NCBI RefSeq assembly: GCF_000304475.1 | Contig: NC_018948.1 | Location: 1 to 64,000 of the forward strand | Reading direction: 5' to 3' | Length of the DNA stretch: 64,000 nt | Source: Kazachstania africana CBS 2517 | Taxonomy: Eukaryota > Ascomycota > Saccharomycetes > Saccharomycetales > Saccharomycetaceae | In this document: piece after piece, positions 35,905-45,559 of the stretch | How the letters are laid out: each line of letters opens with the position of its first letter | Position numbering within the stretch: position 1 is the stretch's first letter | Position numbers and translations under genes: made by a program | The notes under the pieces: model-generated | What the model saw: only the letters and a program-made list of their open reading frames with translations | What the model was told of the DNA's origin: nothing | Database searches by the model: none

Positions 35905-36483
35905 ATGGCTAGAAAGATTACAAAGAATTCAAGAAATGCCAGGCAGGGCCTTCTAGATGTTCCTGAGCCTGAAATCAGAGCGCTTGAAAATTTGCCAAGA
36001 GCTGAAAAGACGGACTTGACTAATATTTTAATTAGAACAGCAGCTAAGAACGAAGCTCTCTTAGATGCTAAGATGAGCAAGAAAAGATCTAGCAAGAACG
36101 GGATAAATAAAGTTTCCAAGAAGGCATTAGAGAAAAAAATCGCTAGTACCGTAAATTCGATGGATAGGGAAAGATTAGAACGTGCTCTTAATATTACAAA
36201 TAGACTGGATGGCAAGGTTTCTAAATCTGTCTCGCGTGCAAAATTTGTCCAAACTACTAGAAAGGCCGGTTGGGACTCTATCAATGAATCCATTAAGAAT
36301 GAATTAGCTCTACTCGGTGGCAAGAAATTAGACTCTAAACCAAAGGGCGAGACTGAAGACGAAGAAACTGAATTATTGGAGGAGCTCAATGAATTACCAA
36401 GCTCTTCTGAGGAGGGCAAAGAGACTGCCAGTAAAACTCCTGTTAATTTGTTCAGTTTATTATCTGCCGACGTTGAAGAATAG
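35905..36483 (+). CDS. ECM1: Ecm1, pre-60S ribosome export factor
   Basis: The 192 residues are homologous to S. cerevisiae Ecm1, a nucleolar/nuclear factor of pre-60S ribosome maturation and export. The protein starts MARKITKNSRNARQ at the ATG at 35905; the longer open frame opens with GTG at 35899 and is not used. Conserved features are the basic N-terminus, ENLPRAEKTDLTNILIRTAAKNEALL (about 31-56), a Lys-rich stretch, SMDRERLERALNITNRLDGK, RAKFVQTTRKAGWDS and a C-terminus ending in VEE after an acidic Glu-rich tract. S. cerevisiae Ecm1 (212) has a longer N-terminus, of which the common core begins at its internal MAKK. The neighbouring BDH1 matches YAL060W-YAL059W order. The next gene converges on it. 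Confidence 0.92.
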   Translation: MARKITKNSRNARQGLLDVPEPEIRALENLPRAEKTDLTNILIRTAAKNEALLDAKMSKKRSSKNGINKVSKKALEKKIASTVNSMDRERLERALNITNRLDGKVSKSVSRAKFVQTTRKAGWDSINESIKNELALLGGKKLDSKPKGETEDEETELLEELNELPSSSEEGKETASKTPVNLFSLLSADVEE

Positions 36484-36695
36484 TTCTTCCCATGTGTGTA
36501 TATAAGTCAATATTCTAATGTATACTAATTTCTCTGCATAATAGGTTTCTTGTTCCAATTTAAAAACTAATTGCGTGATTAAAAGAGGTAAGCAACTACA
36601 ATCACTTCCAATGAAATATCTTGGAATGAAGATAAGGAGGAAGGTTGGAGTTGCGGACAAAAAAAAGTTATATGGGAGGATGTATATACAATTAG

Positions 36696-38261
36696 TTAGT
36701 CACTACTAGTTAATAAAATGGTTTTAATTTTGGGACAAGCAAGCTCTATAAGTTCTCTTAGATTAACGCTTCTATTTGTAGTTGTGAAATTTACGTTATT
36801 TTCATCAATATTTTCAAACTTACTCTCATAGTCAATGGCAATCGGATTATTTCTTAAATCAACTTTGACTAAACTTTTGTTTGGGATATTTTCAATAAGA
36901 TTGTAACAGCTTCTTAAATTGTTGTTTGGTAGATATAATTCTTTCAAAAGTGGTAAAAATAAGTTGAAATCCTTAGGTAATTCAGTTAAATCATTGATAT
37001 ATTCTAATCGTAAAGTCAAGAGAGTCTTTGGCAAATTTTTCCAATTTGGTAGACAATTTATAAAACAATTTTTAATTGTTAACTCTTTCAGATTTTTGGG
37101 TAAAAAGGTCCATTTTGAAATTTTTTTGAAACCATCTAATTTTAAGATAGTTAATTTCGTGAAAGGTAATTCGCTGACCTGCCTTATGAATATGTCATTC
37201 AGACAAAAATTTGTTCCTAATATCGATAATGCTTGTAACTGACTAATTTGGTGAGTTGTTTCTTGTAAAAATTTCATTGGATTATTATCCAAATTTATTG
37301 AATGTAAATTTTTAAGAAAGGATACATTTTTAATGGAAACAATGTTATTATTACTCAAATCTAAGTTTTTTAGACGGGACCAATTCTGCTCACAGCCGTT
37401 CACGTTATTTAAGATTTGTTTGAAATCGATGAACCCGCTAATCTTATTATATGATAAATTCAGGCTTTCAATGGGAATTCTTGAAAGGGATAAACCATTC
37501 AAACTGCTAATATTGTTGTGTGATAAATTGACAAATCTTAAATGTAATGAAAGCGACAGAAGTTTCAAATCTGGTCCTAAACAATTGTAGGATAAATCAA
37601 GATCTTCTAAATGGGGTAACAAATCCAAATGACATGTATGTGACCCAAGTTTATTGTTTGATGCCTTCAAGGTTGTAATATTCTTATTCAATCCTCTTAT
37701 AGATACTAAGCTATTAAAGCTTACATTGCAACTGAAAACATTAGGCAATATTTCATTGAAATTTTGTATCGTTGTCAAATTTTTATTTGATAGATTTATA
37801 CTAGTAGCTGATTTTGGGTCTTCGACTATAGCTCTTACAATTATTTCTAATTGGGAGCTTTTTTTCGACGATACGGCAGAATTGGTTCGAATCAACCTTG
37901 TTGAAATGTCATCGGAGGATATGAACACCTCATTGTGATGTTTAAATTTACCATCATTCAAATTGTTGAATTCATTAAATGTAAAATCTGAGACTGTATT
38001 TTCTTCAAATGAGTCGATAATATCATCTTTATTTGGGAGAAAGCAAGGAATATCGACTTTTTTAGTTGGTGGATTTGTTAATGTAGAATATTTATTCAAG
38101 CGTTGATAATAGCTTGGTATTTCCTTTGGACCATGACTCTTTTGAGGCGTAGAATCTATGTCCAGAATCCCACGCCGTGTCGGGAATGAGGAAGTGTATA
38201 TATTATTGATTGGTCTACCATTCTTCTGGATTGGTCTATTCATAAATGATTCTGTTTTCAT
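36696..38261 (-). CDS. NUD1: Nud1-type leucine-rich-repeat protein
   Basis: The 521 residues start at the ATG at 38261 (MKTESFMNRP); the open frame upstream of it begins with GTG. Residues 1-130 are polar and probably disordered; about 145-510 form leucine-rich repeats (INLSNKNLTTI, LEDLDLSYNCLG, LRFVNLSHNNISSLNGL, LKNLDLSNNNIVSI, LHSINLDNNPMKFL and others). S. cerevisiae chromosome I has CNE1, not an LRR gene, between ECM1 and GPB2. On the duplicated chromosome XV segment, NUD1 (YOR373W) lies between GDH1 and GPB1 and is divergent from GPB1, exactly as here. Nud1 is the outer-plaque scaffold of the spindle pole body that holds Spc72 and the mitotic exit network. S. cerevisiae Nud1 has 851 residues with C-terminal LRRs, so this copy lacks about 300 N-terminal residues. 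It may be the only NUD1 or a second, shortened one. Identity rests on domain type plus synteny. Confidence 0.62.
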   Translation of the reverse strand: MKTESFMNRPIQKNGRPINNIYTSSFPTRRGILDIDSTPQKSHGPKEIPSYYQRLNKYSTLTNPPTKKVDIPCFLPNKDDIIDSFEENTVSDFTFNEFNNLNDGKFKHHNEVFISSDDISTRLIRTNSAVSSKKSSQLEIIVRAIVEDPKSATSINLSNKNLTTIQNFNEILPNVFSCNVSFNSLVSIRGLNKNITTLKASNNKLGSHTCHLDLLPHLEDLDLSYNCLGPDLKLLSLSLHLRFVNLSHNNISSLNGLSLSRIPIESLNLSYNKISGFIDFKQILNNVNGCEQNWSRLKNLDLSNNNIVSIKNVSFLKNLHSINLDNNPMKFLQETTHQISQLQALSILGTNFCLNDIFIRQVSELPFTKLTILKLDGFKKISKWTFLPKNLKELTIKNCFINCLPNWKNLPKTLLTLRLEYINDLTELPKDFNLFLPLLKELYLPNNNLRSCYNLIENIPNKSLVKVDLRNNPIAIDYESKFENIDENNVNFTTTNRSVNLRELIELACPKIKTILLTSSD

Positions 38262-39427
38262 ACGCTTATAAATCACTTAGTTCCATAAGAAAGGGGACAC
38301 CTGCAGACGCTACCTCTATCCTTTCAAGACTGACTAAAAGAAAAAAACTGTTTTGAACTTGTGGTTGAGATTCCAAAGCTTTAACTTCTTTAAATAATTT
38401 CAAATTCTCTACATTTACTGACACAACTCATTCTATTTTGTAGAAGAAAATGGACACTTTAAAAAGCGTCAGTGCAGCCCATACACCGCACTCTTTGTCT
38501 TTGTGCCAAATTTCCTGTTTTTTATCAGCAGAAAAATGGAAGATTTCAAAAAGCCGGTTTATTGACTGACCAATGAAAAATCAATATTCAACCTTAGTTG
38601 CGCGGGTAAAAACAAGATATAAATTTTTGTGTAATCATCAATTTCAATCAAGAATGCACCACTTTCACAGAACGAACGTATAACTGATGTTGATAAGATG
38701 AAATGGGACAGTACTGTGGCGACAGTCGTTCTGCTGGCGCCAGAGTTCTATCAGAGACACAGCTTTTGGTGATTGCTAGAATGGAGAACCTACATTTCCA
38801 GAAGGCCGTCGTACAACAGGTCTTTGGAGCCCTATAATTAGACTACAAATTTCAGTACAAAGAGTGGTACTTTCAAAGTCGAAGATAATGCGTTGTGATT
38901 GCTTTCCATTTCGATTATGTATTATTTAACCGCCCACCTCTTTATCAGACGCAAAAAGAGACACCCTGCCCTCAATGTTTTCCAAGAGTCCGGTTACGTG
39001 CAAGCGAAAAGGAAAAGAGAAAAAAAACTTCTCATGCAGGGGCGATTTACCCCCCCAACGAATAATCGGTAAAGAATTCCGGAGAACATATTGTTCGCAC
39101 AGAATTTAGGGAAATGTTTGATTACATAAACCTTTTTTTTAAGAATTGGCGTGTGTGTGCTCCAATTTCTCTCGAGTGGAGGTTACCCTTACAAGATTCA
39201 GTACACGCAAATGGAAAAAAAAATTACTTAATCTGAGAAACTTCTAGAAGACAACAGATTTGGAAACGATATACCCCATTATTTCAAAGATGTAAACATT
39301 TTTGTCTCTATATTGCACTCTACATTCGAGCGTATATCAATTATTACTTATTTATTAACTCCATCTCGTTGACAATTATTAGTATTCACGATTTTATTCT
39401 GAAGTAGGGGGGAGATAAGCCAACAAA
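38262..39427. other. Divergent promoter region, NUD1-like/GPB2
   Basis: 1.17 kb between divergent genes. Seen here are a CCAAT element in GACCAATGAAAAAT near 38571, a STRE-like AGGGG at 39038-39042 next to a run of seven C (39051-39057), and AAGTAGGGGGGAG just before GPB2. No gene supported. CNE1, which occupies this interval in S. cerevisiae, is not present in either strand. Confidence 0.5.
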
Positions 39428-41689
39428 ATGTCATACAACGGTATCAAGGTCAATAATGATAAGATCCCTAAAGTGACAAGTTTTACAAGCTATCGTAATT
39501 TAATCGATGGAACCGCAACCGATGGCATCCCTTCATCATTTACGTGGAATAACTATAACAATGATGGCTACGTTTCTGGAAACAAACGATTGGAATGTAA
39601 AATATTACCGTACTGTTCCAATTATTTTTCAATTCGTGAATTATCAAATCAAGAAAACAAGGTTCTGAATTTCAAGAATCCGATGCAAAATTTTACTTTC
39701 CCAAATACCTCTCCACCGCTATCATATTCACATGATCAAAATGAATTTAATACATTCAATGATCAACTGGCGAATGCAAATTTAAGTAAAGAAAATGAAT
39801 ATTTGTTGAAGAGATATTATGAAAATCAAAAGCCCAGCACCTTTGCCAATTTGAGAAGGAATAGCGTTTTAAGCTCTTCTGATTCATCAAAACTACAGAA
39901 TGAGAAATTGGTTGCAATTTCGATAGTAAAAGAATTTATAACAAATCCTAAGTTACCAAATTCCATGCTCTCTCAGATTTGTGCCATTAAACCGGACATG
40001 ATTACGACACATGCTGCTTCTTCATTTTTTAAGTATGAAGAAAAATTAGCTACGATAAATGTGCATGATTGGAATGTTTTTGATAGACAAACACTGTGGG
40101 TTCCTTCTGTTCGAGAAGACTTAAGATACCTTTTACTTGATCAAATTAGACTGAAGCGTGAAGGAGATTCAAGTAAGCCTGTTAATAAAGAAGATCCATG
40201 TGATATAATATCTTCGAAACCAATAGAAAAAACCGCACCTCTATTTATTGATGGAGAGAAGTATATTCCAGAAGAGTATGATTCCTATCTTGGTTCAAGT
40301 TTAATATCTTCCACATTTTCAGAATTTAAAATGCCCGCATTAGTTTATCACACTGCTATCGAATTGAACGGCCATATTTACGTTCTTGGCGGATTGTTAC
40401 CTTCCTACAGGTATGACGAAGAGGCGCCCAATCTAGATGATTTCATTGTTGACGGGATCAATAATTTACCCCCTCCTCTTTTATCAAGCGTAATTAATAA
40501 TCCCGCAATGTTGAGTAATCCATGTCTTTTTGACATATATGCTTTCTCTTCACGTGTTACGAAACCTGATATTTCTGGTAATCTTCCACCACCATTGTTA
40601 TGTGCAAAAGCTAGCAAATTGACTGATCGATATTTATTCTTTTACGGTGGTTTCGAAGTCAAAGTTGAAACTAAATTTGATGAACTTATTAACAAATACA
40701 TAATTAAAAAAAGGATTATGGTAAATAGCAATGGATTTGTTCTAGATACAATGACTTTTAAATTTACCAAAATAGATGTCTTAGTACAGAAGGGGATGCC
40801 ATCCAAATTCACAAATGATTATCATGTAAAACAAACAGATACGGCATTTGATTTGACGCCTAGATTTGGTCACTTGCAAGTTTCCTTCAACAAAGATGTT
40901 GATGAATCACAAAGCAATAATGGACGAAATTCTACTACTGTCACAATAATAATTTTTGGTGGTTACAGACAAACAACTAATAATAGGTTTGTAGCAATGA
41001 ATGATACGTGGAAAATAGATATTCCAATTATATCAAGAAATAAAAGAGGATATTGTGAGTTTGGTAAAACAGCGACAGCAGCAAAATTAATAGTTGATGA
41101 AGAAGATCAGCTTTTGCCTTCAGAAAGAGCCTTTTTCGGTTACTGTTTATACAACAATTATCCTTGTACCAATTTCTCGATTTATGAAAAGCAATTATTG
41201 GATGATTTGAAACAAAATTTTGAATTCAATGGTGCTTATGACAGTGATCTTGATTTCGACCCAGAAACATTTATGAATAAAGAAGATCTTGAAAATATAA
41301 GAAGAATTGGTGTCAATACTAACGAGAAACGTGGAGGCAAAAATAGAACGGATGTACCGAAGACAATAATTATTCATGGGGGGTCTAATAACTTTGATGT
41401 CTTTGGGGACTTATGGTGGTTTGACCTAGAAAGTCTGACCTGGAACAAGCTAGACATATCTGCAAAAATTAATGGTACTTTACAACCCGTAGAGTTAAAA
41501 CTAGTGGGTCATACCATGGTTAACATTGGTCATGTGGCCATATTTTCTGGTGGATTATTAGAAGAAGATATTGAGGAACTGTACTTTGGAAGGAAAAATA
41601 CAATTGAAAGGGACAATCAAATTTCTCTGAGTCTGCATTTTTTAAACACTATTGATTTACATAACCTTCGTCTTCTTGAAAAAAAGTAA
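39428..41689 (+). CDS. GPB2: Gpb2/Gpb1 kelch protein, PKA pathway regulator
   Basis: A 753-residue kelch-repeat protein at the GPB2 position (YAL056W) upstream of ACS1. Kelch strands are seen at about 313-330 (HIYVLGGLLPSYR), 400-410 (FFYGGFEVK), 505-515 (IIFGGYRQTTNNR), 645-655 (IIHGGSNNFDVFGDLWWFD) and 705-715 (VAIFSGGLLEED). In S. cerevisiae, Gpb1 and Gpb2 bind the Galpha protein Gpa2, stabilise Ira1/2 and dampen cAMP-PKA signalling. The N-terminal 300 residues are low-complexity with a conserved-looking SIVKEFI helix. S. cerevisiae Gpb2 has 880 residues, and here the frame ends at LLEKK after a run of seven A. The DNA downstream, read in other frames, continues kelch-like sequence to 41951, so the 3' end appears frame-shifted (separate entry and finding). 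GPB1 is the alternative name. Confidence 0.85.
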   Translation: MSYNGIKVNNDKIPKVTSFTSYRNLIDGTATDGIPSSFTWNNYNNDGYVSGNKRLECKILPYCSNYFSIRELSNQENKVLNFKNPMQNFTFPNTSPPLSYSHDQNEFNTFNDQLANANLSKENEYLLKRYYENQKPSTFANLRRNSVLSSSDSSKLQNEKLVAISIVKEFITNPKLPNSMLSQICAIKPDMITTHAASSFFKYEEKLATINVHDWNVFDRQTLWVPSVREDLRYLLLDQIRLKREGDSSKPVNKEDPCDIISSKPIEKTAPLFIDGEKYIPEEYDSYLGSSLISSTFSEFKMPALVYHTAIELNGHIYVLGGLLPSYRYDEEAPNLDDFIVDGINNLPPPLLSSVINNPAMLSNPCLFDIYAFSSRVTKPDISGNLPPPLLCAKASKLTDRYLFFYGGFEVKVETKFDELINKYIIKKRIMVNSNGFVLDTMTFKFTKIDVLVQKGMPSKFTNDYHVKQTDTAFDLTPRFGHLQVSFNKDVDESQSNNGRNSTTVTIIIFGGYRQTTNNRFVAMNDTWKIDIPIISRNKRGYCEFGKTATAAKLIVDEEDQLLPSERAFFGYCLYNNYPCTNFSIYEKQLLDDLKQNFEFNGAYDSDLDFDPETFMNKEDLENIRRIGVNTNEKRGGKNRTDVPKTIIIHGGSNNFDVFGDLWWFDLESLTWNKLDISAKINGTLQPVELKLVGHTMVNIGHVAIFSGGLLEEDIEELYFGRKNTIERDNQISLSLHFLNTIDLHNLRLLEKK

Positions 41690-41951
41690 GTTATAAAGAT
41701 TCGAAAAATCATAACGAAGAAGATAAAACTGTGATGGATGGTAATAATAATATGTCATTAGTTGTAGATAGTTCAATTGATAAGAAAAATAAAAAGATGA
41801 TATCATGTACTTGGGGTATACATTGATTCAAATGAATGGTACATTTGCATTTATTGGTGGTGTATTATCAAAAAGATCTCAGATTCGAGATCTTCAATTA
41901 AAAGGAACAATATTAAATATAATACTTCCGTCAATGAGTTTGATAAACTGA
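41690..41951 (+). pseudogene. GPB2: Out-of-frame 3' continuation of GPB2
   Basis: Directly after the GPB2 stop, shifting frame by one base at the seven-A run (41680-41686) gives an open frame reading SYKDSKNHNEEDKTVMDG and on to CTWGIH. A second shift near 41816-41822 opens YTLIQMNGTFAFIGGVLSKR, a good kelch strand, which ends at TGA 41949-41951. Together they would add about 87 codons and bring the protein to about 840 residues, near the usual length. I infer that the last kelch blade has been cut off by two frame changes. Either the locus is truncated, or two bases are missing from the assembly. Confidence 0.55.
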
Positions 41952-42131
41952 TATCTGTGCACTAGCTTTCTGGGAAAAAAGGAATCCTTACAATGAAGCT
42001 ATTCATGAGATTCAAATTTGTAATAAAATAATTTTTACGATTTCTAACGAATAAATAGGACATAAACTTTTTTTTTTTGAGGTGGAGAGTATGAATATAT
42101 AAAAACAATATATGATGAAGACAATTATCTA

Positions 42132-44279
42132 TCACAATTTGATAGAATCAATCAAATGTTTAACAACATTTGGATTTGATAACGTGGTAATATCACCTAA
42201 TTGATCAGATTCACCTGCTAAAATTTTTCTCAATATACGTCTCATAATTTTACCAGATCTAGTCTTTGGTAAATCATCAACAATAACAATTAATTTAGGC
42301 GCAGCAAATGGACCAATATCTTTACGAACAGTTAAAATTAGATGTTTTTTAATGTTACTTAATTCATCGTCTGAAGCATTAGACCAACTTGATCTATTTT
42401 TCAAAACAACAAACGCTGCAACAGCTTGACCAGTTAAATCATCATTAAAACCTACAACGGCACATTCAGCTACAAGTGAATCTTCTATTAATGTAGCTTC
42501 AATTTCAGCAGTAGATAATCTATGGCCAGAAACATTGACAACATCATCAACGCGACCAAGAATCCAAATGTATCCATCCTTATCCTTAGCAGCACCATCA
42601 CCCGTAAAATAGTAACCAGGATAGGGATTTAGATATGTATCTTCAAATCTATCATGATTTTTCCAGATAGTCCTTGCAAATGATGGCCAAGAACGTTTAA
42701 TGGCAAGAACACCTTCACAATGTTCATTCCTTATATCTGAATCTAATCTTGTACCAGTTTGTGGGTCCAAAATAGCTGGTTCGATACCAAAAAATGGTAA
42801 AGATGCAGATCCAGGTTTCATTGGAGTAACGCCACCAGCTAATGGAGTGATCAAATGAGAACCACTTTCAGTTTGCCAATAAGTATCAATTACTGGAATT
42901 TCACGTTTACCAATTTTTTCATAGTACCATTCCCAGACTTCAGCGGCAATTGGTTCACCAACGGACCCCAAAGAACGTAATGATTTTAAAGAATAATTTT
43001 GGATATATTCATCACCAGATCTTTTCAATAATCTTAAAGCAGTTGGAGCAACATAAAATTGTGTCACTTTATGTTTATCGATGATTTGCCAATAACGAGA
43101 ACAATTTGGATAAGTTGGGGTCCCTTCAAATATCAAAGTGGTACATCCATATGATAATGGACCATAAACAACATATGTATGGCCAGTAATCCAACCGATA
43201 TCACCTGCAGTGAAAAACACATCGTCTTGATGAACATCAAAAGTGTAACGCATTGATAATAAAGCATTTAAAAGATAACCTGCAGTAGAATGTTGAACAC
43301 CTTTTGGTGTTCCTGTTGAACCAGAAGTATATAATAAAAATAATGGATGTTCAGAATCGACAGACTCACATGGATAGTAATTTTTATATTTTTTCATTTC
43401 CGTGGACCAATCTAAATCTCTTGGATGTTGATAATTTACATTTGAATTATTAGTACGTTTAAAGATTAAAACATGTTCAACTTGTGGTGTCTCTTTAAGT
43501 GCATCATCAACAATTCTTTTAGTTTCAATAATTTTACCACCTCTTAACGATTCATCCGCAGTAATAACTACTTTCGAATTACCATCGTTTATACGATCTC
43601 TTAAAGAATTTGAAGAAAATCCTGCAAATACTACTGAATGAATGGCTCCAATTCTTGCAATGGCTAACAAAGTAATAATTGCTTGTGGAATCATTGGCAT
43701 ATAAACAGAAACAGTGTCATTTTTTTTAACATTCATTGAATACTTTAGAACTTGAGCCAATTTTGAAACTTGTTCCAATAAGTCTTTATAAGTGTAAGTA
43801 GTTTTTAAATTATTTGAATCTTGATCAGGTTCATAAATTAGTGCAATTTTATTTGGATTTTTCAATGCATGTCTATCGACACAATTGTAACAAGCATTAA
43901 TTTGTCCATTAATAAACCATGCATTATTTTTTAAAGAAGGCAAACCATTATTATCCGAAATAAAAGTTTTATCAAATGGTTTTGACCAATTTAAAAATTG
44001 ATAAGCTTTTTCTTTATAGAAAGTTTCTGGATCTTCAATTGACTGTTTGTAAAGTTTTTTATAATCATCAATTCCGTTTAAATGTGGAGAGTAACGATTT
44101 TTCAAAGAAACTTGTAATCTATGATTAATTGGTTTTTGTTTGACTGTATGTACAGAAGTTAAATGTTCATTTTCATTATTTTTTTTCTTATTTTGTAATT
44201 TTATTTCTTGGATTAGGTCAGTGTCAGTAGTGGTGGTGCTAGCAATTGTTTGTTCTTGAATAGTGGAAGAAGGTGACAT
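42132..44279 (-). CDS. ACS1: Acetyl-CoA synthetase
   Basis: The 715 residues match S. cerevisiae Acs1 (713). It activates acetate with ATP and CoA to acetyl-CoA and serves acetate, ethanol and other non-fermentable growth. The AMP-binding P-loop [11 protein letters not shown] is at 317-327; [37 protein letters not shown] and the C-terminal [11 protein letters not shown] follow, with catalytic lysine K677. The N-terminal ~60 residues are polar, Lys/Asn-rich and poorly conserved, with Acs1-type extension rather than the shorter Acs2 form. It sits between GPB2 and a divergent FLC2, as YAL054C does. PEX22, which in S. cerevisiae lies between GPB2 and ACS1, is missing. In S. cerevisiae ACS1 is repressed by glucose through Cat8/Adr1; I could not find a clean carbon-source element. 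Confidence 0.94.
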   Translation of the reverse strand: MSPSSTIQEQTIASTTTTDTDLIQEIKLQNKKKNNENEHLTSVHTVKQKPINHRLQVSLKNRYSPHLNGIDDYKKLYKQSIEDPETFYKEKAYQFLNWSKPFDKTFISDNNGLPSLKNNAWFINGQINACYNCVDRHALKNPNKIALIYEPDQDSNNLKTTYTYKDLLEQVSKLAQVLKYSMNVKKNDTVSVYMPMIPQAIITLLAIARIGAIHSVVFAGFSSNSLRDRINDGNSKVVITADESLRGGKIIETKRIVDDALKETPQVEHVLIFKRTNNSNVNYQHPRDLDWSTEMKKYKNYYPCESVDSEHPLFLLYTSGSTGTPKGVQHSTAGYLLNALLSMRYTFDVHQDDVFFTAGDIGWITGHTYVVYGPLSYGCTTLIFEGTPTYPNCSRYWQIIDKHKVTQFYVAPTALRLLKRSGDEYIQNYSLKSLRSLGSVGEPIAAEVWEWYYEKIGKREIPVIDTYWQTESGSHLITPLAGGVTPMKPGSASLPFFGIEPAILDPQTGTRLDSDIRNEHCEGVLAIKRSWPSFARTIWKNHDRFEDTYLNPYPGYYFTGDGAAKDKDGYIWILGRVDDVVNVSGHRLSTAEIEATLIEDSLVAECAVVGFNDDLTGQAVAAFVVLKNRSSWSNASDDELSNIKKHLILTVRKDIGPFAAPKLIVIVDDLPKTRSGKIMRRILRKILAGESDQLGDITTLSNPNVVKHLIDSIKL

Positions 44280-45559
44280 AAATAGAAGGGTATACTATAA
44301 TATAAAAAAAAAAAGATAGATGAAAATGAAAACCGCAAAGTGCTCTTTATTTTTGTTTTTTGGGAAGTGGGATGAAAAGAGTATGTTAAATTACACAAAA
44401 ACAAAAAAATGCTGTCTTTTATATACTTTTTTTTTTCCTTTCCAGCTTTATTATCTTTACGTTTTTGTGGCACTTCTCAAAAATTTAGCCGCCGTTGCTA
44501 ACCAGATAAAATAATGCTCGAAAGAAAAAATGTATTGTGTTGTGGATTCAACAAAATATTCAGTAGCGACGGACCGTCGGAATGGCGGTTAAAAAAAAAA
44601 AATAAAATCGGTTAATTTTATGTTATTTATAGTGGTAATATAATACTCTAGCAACATTCCCCCCCAATTACGGCACGCACTTGGGATGCTCTGGGTTTTA
44701 GGGGACATACACATAAACACTGATTGAAAAAGACCAAAGGAGAATTTATCTGCCTACACTTCCTCCCGTATCCACGATAAAAGAAAATAGTATGAAGGGT
44801 GGGGAAACAATGTCGAGAGCTTTTCCTGTTGAATAAATATCCTTTGAACTTTGACGGGGAACGGTGGAGTGCAGAATAATCACACTAATCTTGATATACA
44901 GTCACGTGAGGGCATTTATCGAGTGAAAGTGGCAGCAACAATGGAAGCAGACATTCTATTCCACCTGTTATCCAAATTATCAAACCATGATTTTTCTGGT
45001 GGTAAATTGCAAATGTAAAGCGAATAACTTGGGGAGTCATTTTGTTTACGCCGCACCAAAAATTATAAACCCTACAAAGTAGAGTCAGGGCCGTATCAAG
45101 GATACACGTACATAGTGATACTGTAACGTTTTAGGTAGATCTCTCGAGTTGGAAATTAGTGGAACAAAGTATGCCCTTCCGATATAGAAAAACTACCGCA
45201 ACACTCCCCCCCCCCCATGTCAATCGATATTGTACCCTATTTGAAGTGTACCAATATTAAGCACTATCGAGGTTCTCGAAGAAAACCAATCCAATATCTC
45301 TTCCCTCCGTCGTTTTCTTAGCATGGACTAAATTTCAAAAAAACAGCACCAAAAATCCGCATAAGGAAAAAAATTGCTTTTCAAATCTCTCGACCGCTCT
45401 GAGGCTTCAAAAAGAAAAACATGGCGAGTTTAAATATAGATGTAGGCTCATCTTAATACTGATTTAATCATTTTAACATCACTTATTTAAGTAAATCAAT
45501 CAACTTTCCACTAACACTATTCTCAACAGCAGCAACCCCAAACCATAGCTAATACAGCA
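44280..45559. other. Divergent promoter region, ACS1/FLC2
   Basis: 1.28 kb shared by two divergent genes, the longest spacer in the conserved half. It contains a palindromic CACGTG in TCACGTGA (44902-44909), bound in yeasts by Cbf1 and other bHLH factors; A runs near both starts; a run of seven C near 44658; and a run of eleven C at 45206-45216. No gene supported. Confidence 0.5.
44902..44909. promoter_or_regulatory. E-box TCACGTGA in ACS1/FLC2 spacer
   Basis: A perfect 8-bp palindrome TCACGTGA, about 620 bp from the ACS1 start and 650 bp from the FLC2 start. It fits Cbf1, Tye7 or Ino2/4-type bHLH binding. Motif-based; which gene it serves is unknown. Confidence 0.4.
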
